From Euzebya rosea (lineage in GTDB: Bacteria; Actinomycetota; Nitriliruptoria; Euzebyales; Euzebyaceae): a stretch of DNA of 64,000 bases. Location: positions 62,001 to 126,000 of the forward strand of contig NZ_PGDQ01000012.1 of NCBI RefSeq assembly GCF_003073135.1, written 5' to 3'. The notes under the pieces were generated by a model. That model was not told the origin of the DNA. It saw only the letters and a list, made by a program, of their open reading frames with translations, and made no database searches. Of the stretch, positions 49,060 to 57,260 are shown piece after piece. A program made the position numbers and the translations under genes. The number at the start of each line of letters is the position of its first letter. Positions within the stretch are counted from its first letter, which is position 1.

Positions 49060-51492
49060 GTGGACACGGAACTGACCGCGGTCGTACGCGACCGGCTGAC
49101 CGGTGCGGGGCTGGACCCGGGGGTGACGGCGATGGTGGTCGCCGCGTGCACCGGCACCCCGCTGGAGGAGGCCGCCACGGCGGCATGGCCCGATGGCCCC
49201 ACCGCCGACGCGTCCACGACGGCCGGGACCTCGGGGGTCTTCCTCGACGGCATCACCGTCCAGGGGTTCCGGGGCATCGGCGAGACGCGTCGGCTGGACC
49301 TGCCGTCGGGGCCGGGACTGACCCTGGTGGTCGGTCGGAACGGGTCGGGCAAGTCCTCCTTCGCCGAGGGCCTCGAGATGTGCCTGACCGGCGAGTCCCA
49401 TCGCTGGGCAGGCCGCAGCAAGGCGTGGAAGGAGACGTGGCGGAACCTCCACGACGGCGACGTCGCCCGCGTCGACGTCGAGCTGGTCGGGCTCGACGAC
49501 ACCCCGCGCACACTCACCCACAGCTGGCCCGACGAAGGGGACGTCGACACCGGACGGTCGGTCCTCGACGACGGCCGGTCGATCGAGCAGCTGGGCTGGT
49601 CGACCCCGCTGGCGCAGTACCGACCGCTCCTGTCGTTCAACGAGCTCGGCGGCATGTTCGACGGCCGTCCGGCGGACCTCTACGACGCCATCGCCGACAT
49701 CCTCGGCGTGCAACCCCTCCGCGATGCCGTGGAGGTGCTGCGCCAGGCTCGGCTGGCCGACGCCAAGCCGATCAAGGCCGTGAAGGAGCGTCGCAAGGCG
49801 TTGGTGGAGGAGCTGCGGTCGTCCGCCGACCCCCGCGCCGAGCAGGTCCTGGCGGCGATCGACGGTCGTACCTGGGACCTGCAGGCGGCGACCGAGGCCA
49901 TGGCGGAGGACAGCACCGAGCCCACGTCGGACTTGTCCCGCCTGCGTGCCCTGGCAACCCTCACCGGCCCGCACCCCGTCGACGCGACCGCTGCGGCCAC
50001 GGCCCTGCGTGACGCCCACGCGGCCCACGCCGCCGCCACCGCCACCGACGCCGGACGGGCCGACCGGATCGCCGCGCTGCTCCGCCAGGCCGTCACCCAC
50101 GTCGACCACGACGGGCCGTTGCCCTGTCCCCTGTGCAGCTCGGGCACCACGCTGGACGCGGGCTGGGCGGCCGAGGCCAGGACCAGGGCCGACGAGCTTG
50201 CCGAGCAGGCGCAGGCCGTCCGCCGGGCCGACGCCGACCTGGCCGCCGCCCGCCGCACCGCGACCGCGCTGCTGTCCCCTCCCCCGGACTCGTTGGCCAC
50301 CGCGCCGTTCGTGGGGCTGGACGCCACCGACGCGACGACCGCTTGGGCAGCAGTGCACGAGGGTGGTGTTGCAGCCGGCGACGACCCGCTGGCGCTCGCC
50401 GACCACCTGGAGTCCGCCGTCCCCGTCGTCCACGAGGCCGTCACCGCGCTGAACGCCCTGGCCGCGTCGACCCTGGACGCCAAGCAGGACGACTGGCGAC
50501 CGCTGGCGAACGCCGTGACCCGCTGGGTCGACGACGCCCATGCGGCGCTGGCGGCGGAGACCCGCGCGACGAAGGCCAAGCTGGCCGAGACGTGGCTGGC
50601 CGACTGCGCCAGCGAGATCGAGCGGGCCCGGTTCGAGCCGATCCGCGACGCCGTGCAGGGCTACTGGGACCGGCTGCGACTGCAGTCCAACGTCAGCCTG
50701 AAGAACCTCCACCTGCAGCGGTCGGGCGCGCGACGGTCGCTGGAGCTCGACGTCGCGGTGGACGACCGGGACGCCTCGGCCCTGGGGGTGATGAGCCAGG
50801 GCGAGCTGCACGCGCTGGCGCTGGCGGTGTTCCTGCCCCGGGCCACGCTGGACGCGAGCCCCTTCAGGTTCCTCGTGCTCGACGACCCCGTGCAGGCGAT
50901 GGACCCCTCGAAGGTGGAGGGGCTGGCGCAGGTGCTGGCGGAGGTGGCCCGGACCCGGCAGGTGATCGTGCTGACCCACGACACCCGGCTGCCCGACGCC
51001 GTCCGGCAGCTGCAGATCGAGGCGACGGTGGTGGAGGTGCAGCGGCGCGCCAGGTCGGTGGTCGACCTGAAGGTGGTCGACGATCCGGTGGGTCGGCACC
51101 TCGACGACGCCCACGCCATCGCCCGGACCGCTGACCTCAAGCCGGCGGTCCGGGCACGCCTGGTCGCCCAGATGGGACGTGGTGCGCTGGAGGCGTTGTC
51201 GGTGGAGGTCGTGCGCCGGCGGCGGCTCGGCCGGGGCGAGGACCATCACGACGTCGACCGCCTGCTGGCCGACGCCTCGACCCACGACCTGCTGACCCTC
51301 GCGCTGTTCGACGACACGGGGCAGGGCGATCAGCTGTTCCCCACCCTCAACCGCTGGGGGCGGTCGTTCGCCGACGTGCTCAACGACTGCAAGAAGGGCA
51401 CTCACGTCGGCGAACGACGGATCGGCGACGACCGGGAGTTCGTGCGACAGCTGCGGAACCTGGTCGAGCGGATCCGACGGGAGGCCCGGTGA
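49060..51492 (+). CDS. SMC/Rad50-like ATPase with zinc-hook motif
   Basis: 810 aa. GTG 49060 follows GAGAGG by seven bases. An N-terminal helical part of about 65 residues precedes the head: FRGIGETRRLDLPSGPG, Walker A GRNGSGKS at 92-99. A medium-length coiled-coil region carries CPLC (C356, C359), the zinc-hook motif of Rad50. The second head half has signature MSQGELHALALAVFLPRA at 578 and Walker B FLVLDDPVQAMDP at 604, then VIVLTHDTRLP. Overall like Rad50/RloC but with short coils. It is coupled by GTGA to a HEPN-like gene. In RloC and related systems such an ATPase controls a HEPN RNase, so a DNA-damage- or phage-triggered toxin system is the best guess. Confidence 0.82.
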   Translation: MDTELTAVVRDRLTGAGLDPGVTAMVVAACTGTPLEEAATAAWPDGPTADASTTAGTSGVFLDGITVQGFRGIGETRRLDLPSGPGLTLVVGRNGSGKSSFAEGLEMCLTGESHRWAGRSKAWKETWRNLHDGDVARVDVELVGLDDTPRTLTHSWPDEGDVDTGRSVLDDGRSIEQLGWSTPLAQYRPLLSFNELGGMFDGRPADLYDAIADILGVQPLRDAVEVLRQARLADAKPIKAVKERRKALVEELRSSADPRAEQVLAAIDGRTWDLQAATEAMAEDSTEPTSDLSRLRALATLTGPHPVDATAAATALRDAHAAHAAATATDAGRADRIAALLRQAVTHVDHDGPLPCPLCSSGTTLDAGWAAEARTRADELAEQAQAVRRADADLAAARRTATALLSPPPDSLATAPFVGLDATDATTAWAAVHEGGVAAGDDPLALADHLESAVPVVHEAVTALNALAASTLDAKQDDWRPLANAVTRWVDDAHAALAAETRATKAKLAETWLADCASEIERARFEPIRDAVQGYWDRLRLQSNVSLKNLHLQRSGARRSLELDVAVDDRDASALGVMSQGELHALALAVFLPRATLDASPFRFLVLDDPVQAMDPSKVEGLAQVLAEVARTRQVIVLTHDTRLPDAVRQLQIEATVVEVQRRARSVVDLKVVDDPVGRHLDDAHAIARTADLKPAVRARLVAQMGRGALEALSVEVVRRRRLGRGEDHHDVDRLLADASTHDLLTLALFDDTGQGDQLFPTLNRWGRSFADVLNDCKKGTHVGERRIGDDREFVRQLRNLVERIRREAR

Positions 51493-51914
51493 TCGGCGGG
51501 CCCGGCGCCATCGACGCGCCACCGACGCCCGACGAGCTGCTGATGCAGGGCCGACTGCTGGCCTCGCGCGGCATCGGCAACCTCGGCTCGACCGCCAGCC
51601 GGGGTGCGGCGCTCCTGGGCCGCGCGGCGCTGGAGGAGGCGCTGTTCGGCCTGTACCCCGAGCTGCGACAGCTGAGCGGTCGGGCGATGTTCCTCGTCCT
51701 GCCCAACGTGTTCCCCAAGGAGCCGGCCCGCCGTGCCGCGTTCGCGTGGGGCCGGCTGTCGGCGGCCAGCCACCACCACGCCTACGAGATGCCCCCGACC
51801 GCCGAGGAGCTGGACCTCGTGCTCGACACCGTGCACGACGTGCTCGAGGCCGTCGAGCGGGTCAGGGAACGTCGCCGGCAGCGGGCGTCGGCGACACGCG
51901 CGGCCGGCGGGTAG
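51489..51914 (+). CDS. HEPN-like helical protein, partner of SMC-like ATPase
   Basis: 141 aa, nearly all helical. GTG 51489 overlaps the ATPase stop. GRAALEEALFGLYPEL and a later AWGRLSAASHHHAYEM contain R89-x5-H95, matching the Rx4-6H catalytic motif of HEPN RNases. The following helix PTAEELDLVLDTVHDVLEAV closes the bundle. HEPN domains act as RNases in many toxin and anti-phage systems. No other domain is present, so the ATPase probably supplies sensing. The HEPN call is by motif and helix pattern only; a structural check is needed before calling it an RNase. Confidence 0.6.
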   Translation: MIGGPGAIDAPPTPDELLMQGRLLASRGIGNLGSTASRGAALLGRAALEEALFGLYPELRQLSGRAMFLVLPNVFPKEPARRAAFAWGRLSAASHHHAYEMPPTAEELDLVLDTVHDVLEAVERVRERRRQRASATRAAGG

Positions 51915-51920
51915 GTCGGC

Positions 51921-52712
51921 TCAGAACGCGCTTGGTGCGTGGTCGCCGCCCATGTGCCGAGTCAGGGTCTTCGTCGTGTCCAGCAGCAGCTCGATGGCCT
52001 GCTCCCGCACACCCTGGAATCGCTCCTTCGGCCCGCAGACGCTGATGACGGCGATGGGCTCACCGCGGTGGTCCATCACCGGCGCTGCCACGCTGGACGC
52101 ACCGCTCTGCCGCTCGCCGTCCGATGATGCGTAGCCGCGCTCGCGGGTCAGCGCCAGGTCTCGCCGGAGCGCATCGGGGTCGGTGATGGTGTGCTCTGTC
52201 AGCTCGTCCAGCTGGTTCTGGGCGATGTAGGCCTCCTGGTCCTCGAGGCTGAGGAACGCGAGGAACGCCTTGGACGAACCACCGGCGTGCAGCGGGAACC
52301 GCCGACCCAGCGCCACCGTCATCTTCACCTCCCGCTCCGGGGTGATCTGGTCGACGTACAACCGCTCCCAGCGGTAGCGCCGTGAGATCGTCGCCGTCTC
52401 GTTGGTCTGCTCCGACAGGGCCTTCATGTGGGGGAGCGCCAGGCCACGGATGTCCAGCCGATCGACGTAGGCCTCCCCCAGCGCCAGGACCGCCGGCCCG
52501 AGGCGATATCGACGGGTCTCCTCGTCGGTCTCGATGAACCCCTTGGCCGCAAGCGTGTTGAGCACCCGGTGGATCACCGCCTTGGACAACCCAAGCTCGT
52601 TGGCGATCTCGGTCACCCCGAGGTCCTGTCGGTCCACCCTCGTGAACAGCGTCAGCACGTCCGTCGCGCGCTCGACGGTCGCGATCAGCCGCTTCGGCTC
52701 TGCATCGGCCAC
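51921..52712 (-). CDS. IclR-family transcriptional regulator
   Basis: 263 aa. GTG 52712 follows AAGGAG with seven-base spacing. The N-terminal winged helix is LGVTEIANELGLSKAVIHRV and LNTLAAKGFIETDEETRRYR. The effector domain has ATISRRYRWERLYVDQI, FPLHAGGSSKAFLAF and GYASSDGERQSGASSVAAPV. It lies divergent to the CaiB gene, with three GTTCC/GGAAC palindromes between them. It probably represses or activates the organic-acid genes at 52.8-57.2 kb and maybe the opposing operon, in response to a pathway acid. Confidence 0.93.
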   Translation of the reverse strand: MADAEPKRLIATVERATDVLTLFTRVDRQDLGVTEIANELGLSKAVIHRVLNTLAAKGFIETDEETRRYRLGPAVLALGEAYVDRLDIRGLALPHMKALSEQTNETATISRRYRWERLYVDQITPEREVKMTVALGRRFPLHAGGSSKAFLAFLSLEDQEAYIAQNQLDELTEHTITDPDALRRDLALTRERGYASSDGERQSGASSVAAPVMDHRGEPIAVISVCGPKERFQGVREQAIELLLDTTKTLTRHMGGDHAPSAF

Positions 52713-52731
52713 CCGTGTGCTCCTTGTCCCA

Positions 52732-52749
52732 CGTTCCTTGACTGGAACG
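52732..52749. promoter_or_regulatory. Putative IclR operator 1
   Basis: CGTTCC-TTGACT-GGAACG: 6-bp arms, 6-base spacer, 20 bp upstream of the regulator start; fits self-regulation. Confidence 0.6.
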
Positions 52750-52760
52750 AGACTCTACCG

Positions 52761-52779
52761 CGTTCCACGGGGAGGAACG
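52761..52779. promoter_or_regulatory. Putative IclR operator 2
   Basis: CGTTCC-N7-GGAACG, the same arms as operator 1 with one more spacer base, 12 bp further on. Confidence 0.6.
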
Positions 52780-52795
52780 TCCACCACCCGACCCG

Positions 52796-52824
52796 TTGAC
52801 TTGTCCTCCAGAGTGGAATAGTGT
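52796..52824 (+). promoter_or_regulatory. Promoter of CaiB operon, probably leaderless
   Basis: TTGACT (52796-52801), 17-base spacer, TAGTGT (52819-52824). The expected RNA start (about 52831) nearly coincides with GTG 52833, and no ribosome site is present, so translation is probably leaderless. Confidence 0.55.
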
Positions 52825-52839
52825 TCCTAGCAGTGGAAC
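52823..52839. promoter_or_regulatory. Putative IclR operator 3
   Basis: GTTCC-N7-GGAAC overlaps the -10 box, the RNA start and the GTG of the CaiB gene, a place that suits repression. Confidence 0.55.
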
Positions 52840-54056
52840 AAGACACGACGCCGCCAGAGCGCCGGGGTCCCCTCGACGGGATCACGGTGCTCGACTGCTC
52901 GACGATCCTGGCAGGCCCGCTCACGTGCCAGATCCTCGGCGACTACGGCGCCGAGGTGATCAAGGTCGAACACCCCTCCCGACCAGACGGCATGCGTGGC
53001 CACGGGCGCGCCGTCGACGGCCATGGGTTGTGGTGGAAGGAAGTCGGCCGCAACAAGCGCACCATCGGGCTGTACCTCGGCGACGACGACGGGGCCCAGA
53101 TCCTGCGCGACCTGATCGCCACCGCTGACGTGCTGGTGGAGAACTTCCGTCCCGGCACGCTGGAGCGCTGGGGTCTCGGCTGGGAGGCGCTGTCGGCGGT
53201 CAACCCGGGGCTGATCGTCCTGCGGGTCACCGGATTCGGCCAGGACGGGCCCTACGCGACGCGGCCGGCCTTCGGCACCCTGGTCGAGGCGATGAGCGGG
53301 TTCGCGTTCATGACCGGCCAGCCCGACGGCCCACCGACGTTGCCGGCCTTCGGACTGGCGGACTCCATCGCCGGCATCACGGGTGCGAGCGCCGTGTCCA
53401 TGGCCCTGTACCACCGCGACGCCCGCGGCGGGGCAGGACAGGTCATCGACCTGAGCCTCCTGGAACCCATCATGACCGCCGTCGGGCCGGCGCCGACCGT
53501 CTACGACAAGACCGGTGAGGTGCAGCAGCGGCAGGGCAACACGTCCAGCAACAACGCCCCGCGCAACCTCTATCGCACCGCCGATGACCACTGGGTGGCG
53601 ATCTCCACCAGCGCCGACGTGATCGCCGAGCGCGTCCTGACGCTGGTGGGTCATCCAGAGGTCATCGACGAACCGTGGTTCGCCTCCGGCGCTGGCCGTG
53701 CTGCCCACACCGACCTGCTGGACGGCTGGGTCAGCGAGTGGATCGGCACGCGGTCCCGTGAGGACGTGCAGTCAGCGTTCGCCGAGGTCGGTGCAGCCGT
53801 CGCACCGGTCTACTCCGCCCAGGACCTCGTCGCCGACCCGCAGGTCACCGCCCGCGAGATGTTGACCCGAGTGCCCGACGACGACCTCGGAGACCTCCTG
53901 CAGCACAACGTCCTGTACCGGATGAGCGAGACGCCTGGTGGGATCCGGTTCACCGGGCGCCCACATGCCGCGGACACCGACGAGGTGCTCCGCGAGCGGC
54001 TGGACCTGGACCCAGAGCGCATCGAGGACCTGCGTGACCGCGGCATCCTCGCCTGA
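52833..54056 (+). CDS. CaiB/BaiF (family III) CoA-transferase
   Basis: 407 aa. LDGITVLDCSTILAGPLTCQ, GDYGAEVIKVEHP and VENFRPGTLERWGL are typical of the family, and FGLADSIAG holds the catalytic Asp177 that forms the acyl anhydride. It would move CoA between carboxylic acids. GTG 52833 was chosen over GTG 52821 because the latter lies inside the -10 box. The next gene is a CitE-like lyase, so the acid is probably activated here and cleaved there (for example a citramalyl- or malyl-type CoA ester); this is inference. Confidence 0.9.
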   Translation: MEQDTTPPERRGPLDGITVLDCSTILAGPLTCQILGDYGAEVIKVEHPSRPDGMRGHGRAVDGHGLWWKEVGRNKRTIGLYLGDDDGAQILRDLIATADVLVENFRPGTLERWGLGWEALSAVNPGLIVLRVTGFGQDGPYATRPAFGTLVEAMSGFAFMTGQPDGPPTLPAFGLADSIAGITGASAVSMALYHRDARGGAGQVIDLSLLEPIMTAVGPAPTVYDKTGEVQQRQGNTSSNNAPRNLYRTADDHWVAISTSADVIAERVLTLVGHPEVIDEPWFASGAGRAAHTDLLDGWVSEWIGTRSREDVQSAFAEVGAAVAPVYSAQDLVADPQVTAREMLTRVPDDDLGDLLQHNVLYRMSETPGGIRFTGRPHAADTDEVLRERLDLDPERIEDLRDRGILA

Positions 54057-54939
54057 GCCCGCGCGCGCCGCCGCCGGCGTGCTGCACCACAGCTACCTCT
54101 ACGCCCCCGGGTCCCGCCCGGACGTGATGCGCAAGGCGTTGCGGTCCGGGGCAGATGTGGTGCTCCTCGACCTCGAGGACGCCGTCCCGCCGGAGGGCAA
54201 GGCCCAGGCCCGTGCCGCGGTGCTCACCCTCCTGGCCGAGATCGCCGACGAGGCACCGCCGTCCGGGGACCACACCCCCGAGGTCCACGTCCGCATCAAC
54301 GTCGACGGCGGCTGGTGGGACCACGACGACCTCGAGGCCGTCGTCAGCCCGGCCCTGTCGGCGATCCGCCTGCCCAAGGCGGAGGACCCGACCGCCGTCC
54401 ACGAGGTGGCGGCCGTGCTGGACCGCCTCGAGCGGCAGCACGGCATCGCGGCCGGCCGGATCGGCCTGTACCCGCTGATCGAGTCCGCCGCGGGGATCGA
54501 CCGGGCCCGCGACCTCCTCTCCTGTCCACGGGTCGTCCGCGCCGCCCTCGGCAGCAGCGACCTGCTGGCGGACCTCGGGATCCTCGAGGACACCCCCGCG
54601 ACCACCGGGTTCCTGCGGGGCGCGCTGGTGCTCGCCTCCCGCCTGGCCGGTGCCGGCCCCCCGATCGACAGCGTCCACACCGACCTCGACGACGTCGACG
54701 GCCTGCGCCGCGCTGCCCGCTGGGCCCGCGACATGGGCTTCGTCGGCAAGTCCCTGATCCATCCGCGGCAGATCGACCCCACCCACAAGGCGTTCGCGCC
54801 GACGGACGCCGAGGTCGCCCGCGCCACCGCCCTGCTCGACCGCGCCGACGACGGCGCCAGCCGTGACGGCAGCCAGTTCGTCGACCCCGCCGTCGTGGCC
54901 CGAGCCCGCTCCGTCCTTCGACTCCAGAGGAACCCGTGA
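54034..54939 (+). CDS. HpcH/HpaI / CitE-like (citryl/malyl-CoA) lyase
   Basis: 301 aa. GTG 54034 follows GAGGA with good spacing and overlaps the CoA-transferase gene by 23 bases; GTG 54079 lacks a ribosome site. The CitE fold is clear: LYAPGSRPDVMRKALRSGAD, VVLLDLEDAVPPEGK, VRINVDGG, AIRLPKAED, LYPLIESAAGI, and MGFVGKSLIHPRQID near the end. Arg, Glu and Asp for Mg and the CoA ester are present. It should split a 3-hydroxyacyl-CoA into acetyl-CoA (or propionyl-CoA) and a 2-oxoacid. The product of the adjacent CaiB enzyme is the likely substrate. Confidence 0.88.
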   Translation: MTAASSPEPARAAAGVLHHSYLYAPGSRPDVMRKALRSGADVVLLDLEDAVPPEGKAQARAAVLTLLAEIADEAPPSGDHTPEVHVRINVDGGWWDHDDLEAVVSPALSAIRLPKAEDPTAVHEVAAVLDRLERQHGIAAGRIGLYPLIESAAGIDRARDLLSCPRVVRAALGSSDLLADLGILEDTPATTGFLRGALVLASRLAGAGPPIDSVHTDLDDVDGLRRAARWARDMGFVGKSLIHPRQIDPTHKAFAPTDAEVARATALLDRADDGASRDGSQFVDPAVVARARSVLRLQRNP

Positions 54940-55769
54940 CGACCCTGACCGACCTGTTCGCCGGCCACCGGGCCATCGACCTGTCCCGTCCGTACGTGAT
55001 CGGGATGCCGCAGTCCCCCAACCACCCCCGGTACTGGCACTCGCTGCCGCGCCGCCACGGCGACACGGTGCGGGGGGACGGTGGCTCCGCCGCCAACGAC
55101 GTCATCATGCTCGGGACCCACGTGGGGACCCACATGGATGCGCTGGCCCACGTCAGCCACGACGGCCTGCTGCACGGCGGCATAGACGCGTCGGCGGCGT
55201 CGGTGGGCGGACGGTTCCGGACCCTCGGCATCGACGAGGTCGCCCCCATCATGGGGCGGGGCATCCTCCTCGACGTGCCGGCGGCCATGCAGCGCGACGC
55301 GTGCGAGCCAGCGCACGAGATCACCCCCGACGAGCTCGAGGCGGCCCTGGCCCTCGCCGACGTCGATCCAACCCCGGGCGACGTGCTGATCGTGCGGTCG
55401 GGGTGGGGCCAGCGATGGGACGAGGGGGACGCCTACATCGGCAAGGACTCCGGGGTCCCCGGCGTCGGCGAGGCCGGCGCCCGCTGGCTGGCCGCCCACC
55501 GGCCGGCCGCGGTCGGGGCCGACACAATCGCCTTCGAACACCTGCCCGCCGGCAAGGGCCACGCCGCCCTCCCCGCCCACCGCGTGCTGCTGGTCGAGAC
55601 CGGCATCAACATCATCGAGACGATGGCGCTGGAGGAGCTGGCTACCGAGACGAGCCGGCTGGGCGTCAGGCATTTCCCGATCGTGGTCGTGCCACTCCCA
55701 CTGGTCGGTGCGACGGGATCGCCGGTGCGTCCCCTGGCGCTGCTCGAGGACCGAGAGGCCACGGCATGA
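54936..55769 (+). CDS. Cyclase-family protein (kynurenine formamidase-like hydrolase)
   Basis: 277 aa. The family metal motif HxGTHxD is at 62-68 (HVGTHMDALAH), and HEITPDELEAAL with VLIVRSGWGQRWDEG are conserved around it. Proteins of this fold hydrolyse amides or lactones with Zn or Mn; kynurenine formamidase and isatin hydrolase are examples. GTG 54936 overlaps the lyase stop. In this operon it may open a ring or an amide of the organic acid that is later CoA-activated. Substrate unknown. Confidence 0.85.
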   Translation: MTTLTDLFAGHRAIDLSRPYVIGMPQSPNHPRYWHSLPRRHGDTVRGDGGSAANDVIMLGTHVGTHMDALAHVSHDGLLHGGIDASAASVGGRFRTLGIDEVAPIMGRGILLDVPAAMQRDACEPAHEITPDELEAALALADVDPTPGDVLIVRSGWGQRWDEGDAYIGKDSGVPGVGEAGARWLAAHRPAAVGADTIAFEHLPAGKGHAALPAHRVLLVETGINIIETMALEELATETSRLGVRHFPIVVVPLPLVGATGSPVRPLALLEDREATA

Positions 55770-57181
55770 CCACTGGGACCCTGACCCAACAGCTCGGTGC
55801 GTTCGCGAGCGCCACCCGCCGTGACGGTGCACCAGCTGACGTCCGGGCCAGCGTCCGCATGCGCATCCTGGACATCCTCGGCTTGCAGGTCGCGGCGACG
55901 GGGCTCGACACCAGCCGGGCCGCGCTGGACTTCGTCGCATCGCAGGGCGGCACGGGGCAGGCCCACACCGTCGGCCTGGCCGAGGCGTTGCCTGCCACGT
56001 GGGCGGCCTTCGCCGGCGGTGTCCTGGCGCACTCGCTGGACTACGACGACACCCACCTGCCGTCCGTGCTGCATCCCTCTGCCAGCGTTGTCCCGGCTGC
56101 CCTGGCCGTTGCCGAGGCCGAGCAGGCCTCCGGGGCGGCGTTGCAGGATGCGGTGGGGGTCGGCATCGAGGTCGTCGTCCGCCTGGGGATGGCCGGGTAC
56201 GACCTGACCAGCCGCAACTCGGTGTTCTTCGAGCACGGCCAGCACGCCACCTCCATCTGCGGGGCCATGGGAGCGGCCGTCGCGTCGGCGATGCTGCTGG
56301 ACCTGGACGAATCAGGGATCACCAACGCCCTGGGCGTGGCAGCGTCGATGGCCAGCGGAATCCTCGAAGCGAACCGGACTGGTGGGACGGTCAAGCGCCT
56401 GCACTGCGGCTGGGCCGCCCATGCCGGGGTGACGGCGGCCACGATGGTCAAGCACGGCTTCACCGGCGCGCCGACGGCGCTGGAGGGTCGCTTCGGCTTC
56501 TTCCGGGCCTTCCTCCACGACGGGGTGGACCCGGAGGTGGTCGTCGGGGGGCTCGGCGAGAACTGGTCAGTGCCCGGCATCTTCTTCAAGCCGTATCCCG
56601 CCAACCATTTCACCCACACCGGCATCGATGCGGCTCGCCGCATGCGCGCGGCCGGTGTGACGCCTGACCTCGTGGAGTCAGCGGTGCTCGGCGTGGCCGG
56701 ACCGACGGTGCGGACCATCGGCCAGCCGCTGGAGGTCAAGCAGGCGCCTGACACGGGCTACCAAGCGCAGTTCAGCGGGCCGTACACGGTGGCTGCTGGT
56801 CTGTTCGGCGGGTCGGGGCTGGGCCTGGGACTCGACGACTTCACCGATGTGCTGGCCCAGGACCCGGACCGACGCCGGCTCATGTCGAAGGTCACCGTTG
56901 AAGCCGACGCCGAGTGCGAGGCGATCTTCCCCTTCCAGTTCCCCGCGGTGCTGACCCTGCGGACCACCGACGGCTCGACCCTGGTCGAACGCGTGATGGT
57001 CAACCGAGGTGGGCCCGACGACCCGCTGTCGCCCGACGAGCTGCGCGTGAAGTACACCGAGAACGCCACCCGCGTCCTAGACGCGGGGACCGCCGCCGAC
57101 GTCGCCGACCGCATCGACGACCTCGATGTGGCGGACTCCATCAGCGCCATCGCGGACGCCGTCGCCCAGCCGATGCGGTGA
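55766..57181 (+). CDS. MmgE/PrpD family protein 1
   Basis: 471 aa. It shows the family pattern: RILDILGLQVAATGLD, LAHSLDYDDTHLPSVLHPSA (active-site Asp/His region), VGIEVVVRLG, GTVKRLHCGWAAHAGVTAA and PYPANHFTHTGIDAA. The family contains 2-methylcitrate dehydratase (PrpD) and cis-aconitate decarboxylase (IRG1/CAD). ATG 55766 overlaps the cyclase stop. A second paralogue (59260-60636) lies in the opposing operon. The job is probably dehydration or isomerisation of a tricarboxylic or dicarboxylic acid; which one is not known. Confidence 0.88.
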   Translation: MTTGTLTQQLGAFASATRRDGAPADVRASVRMRILDILGLQVAATGLDTSRAALDFVASQGGTGQAHTVGLAEALPATWAAFAGGVLAHSLDYDDTHLPSVLHPSASVVPAALAVAEAEQASGAALQDAVGVGIEVVVRLGMAGYDLTSRNSVFFEHGQHATSICGAMGAAVASAMLLDLDESGITNALGVAASMASGILEANRTGGTVKRLHCGWAAHAGVTAATMVKHGFTGAPTALEGRFGFFRAFLHDGVDPEVVVGGLGENWSVPGIFFKPYPANHFTHTGIDAARRMRAAGVTPDLVESAVLGVAGPTVRTIGQPLEVKQAPDTGYQAQFSGPYTVAAGLFGGSGLGLGLDDFTDVLAQDPDRRRLMSKVTVEADAECEAIFPFQFPAVLTLRTTDGSTLVERVMVNRGGPDDPLSPDELRVKYTENATRVLDAGTAADVADRIDDLDVADSISAIADAVAQPMR

Positions 57182-57187
57182 CCCTCC

Positions 57188-57232
57188 TGCGGCGTGTCGG
57201 GATGATCCCATCCCGTCTCCCGACACGCCGCA
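57188..57232. terminator. Bidirectional GTGTCG-family terminator
   Basis: 15-bp perfect arms (57188-57202 and 57218-57232; core GCGGCGTGTCGGGA/TCCCGACACGCCGC) with a 15-base loop, between convergent stops at 57181 and 57261. Confidence 0.85.
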
Positions 57233-57260
57233 TCACCGCCCCTCCAGGGCAGGGACCGCG

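Noticed and set aside
49003-49060. TTG 49003 as start of the SMC-like ATPase
   Set aside because: It lies inside the hairpin loop with no ribosome site, whereas GTG 49060 follows GAGAGG at a normal distance.
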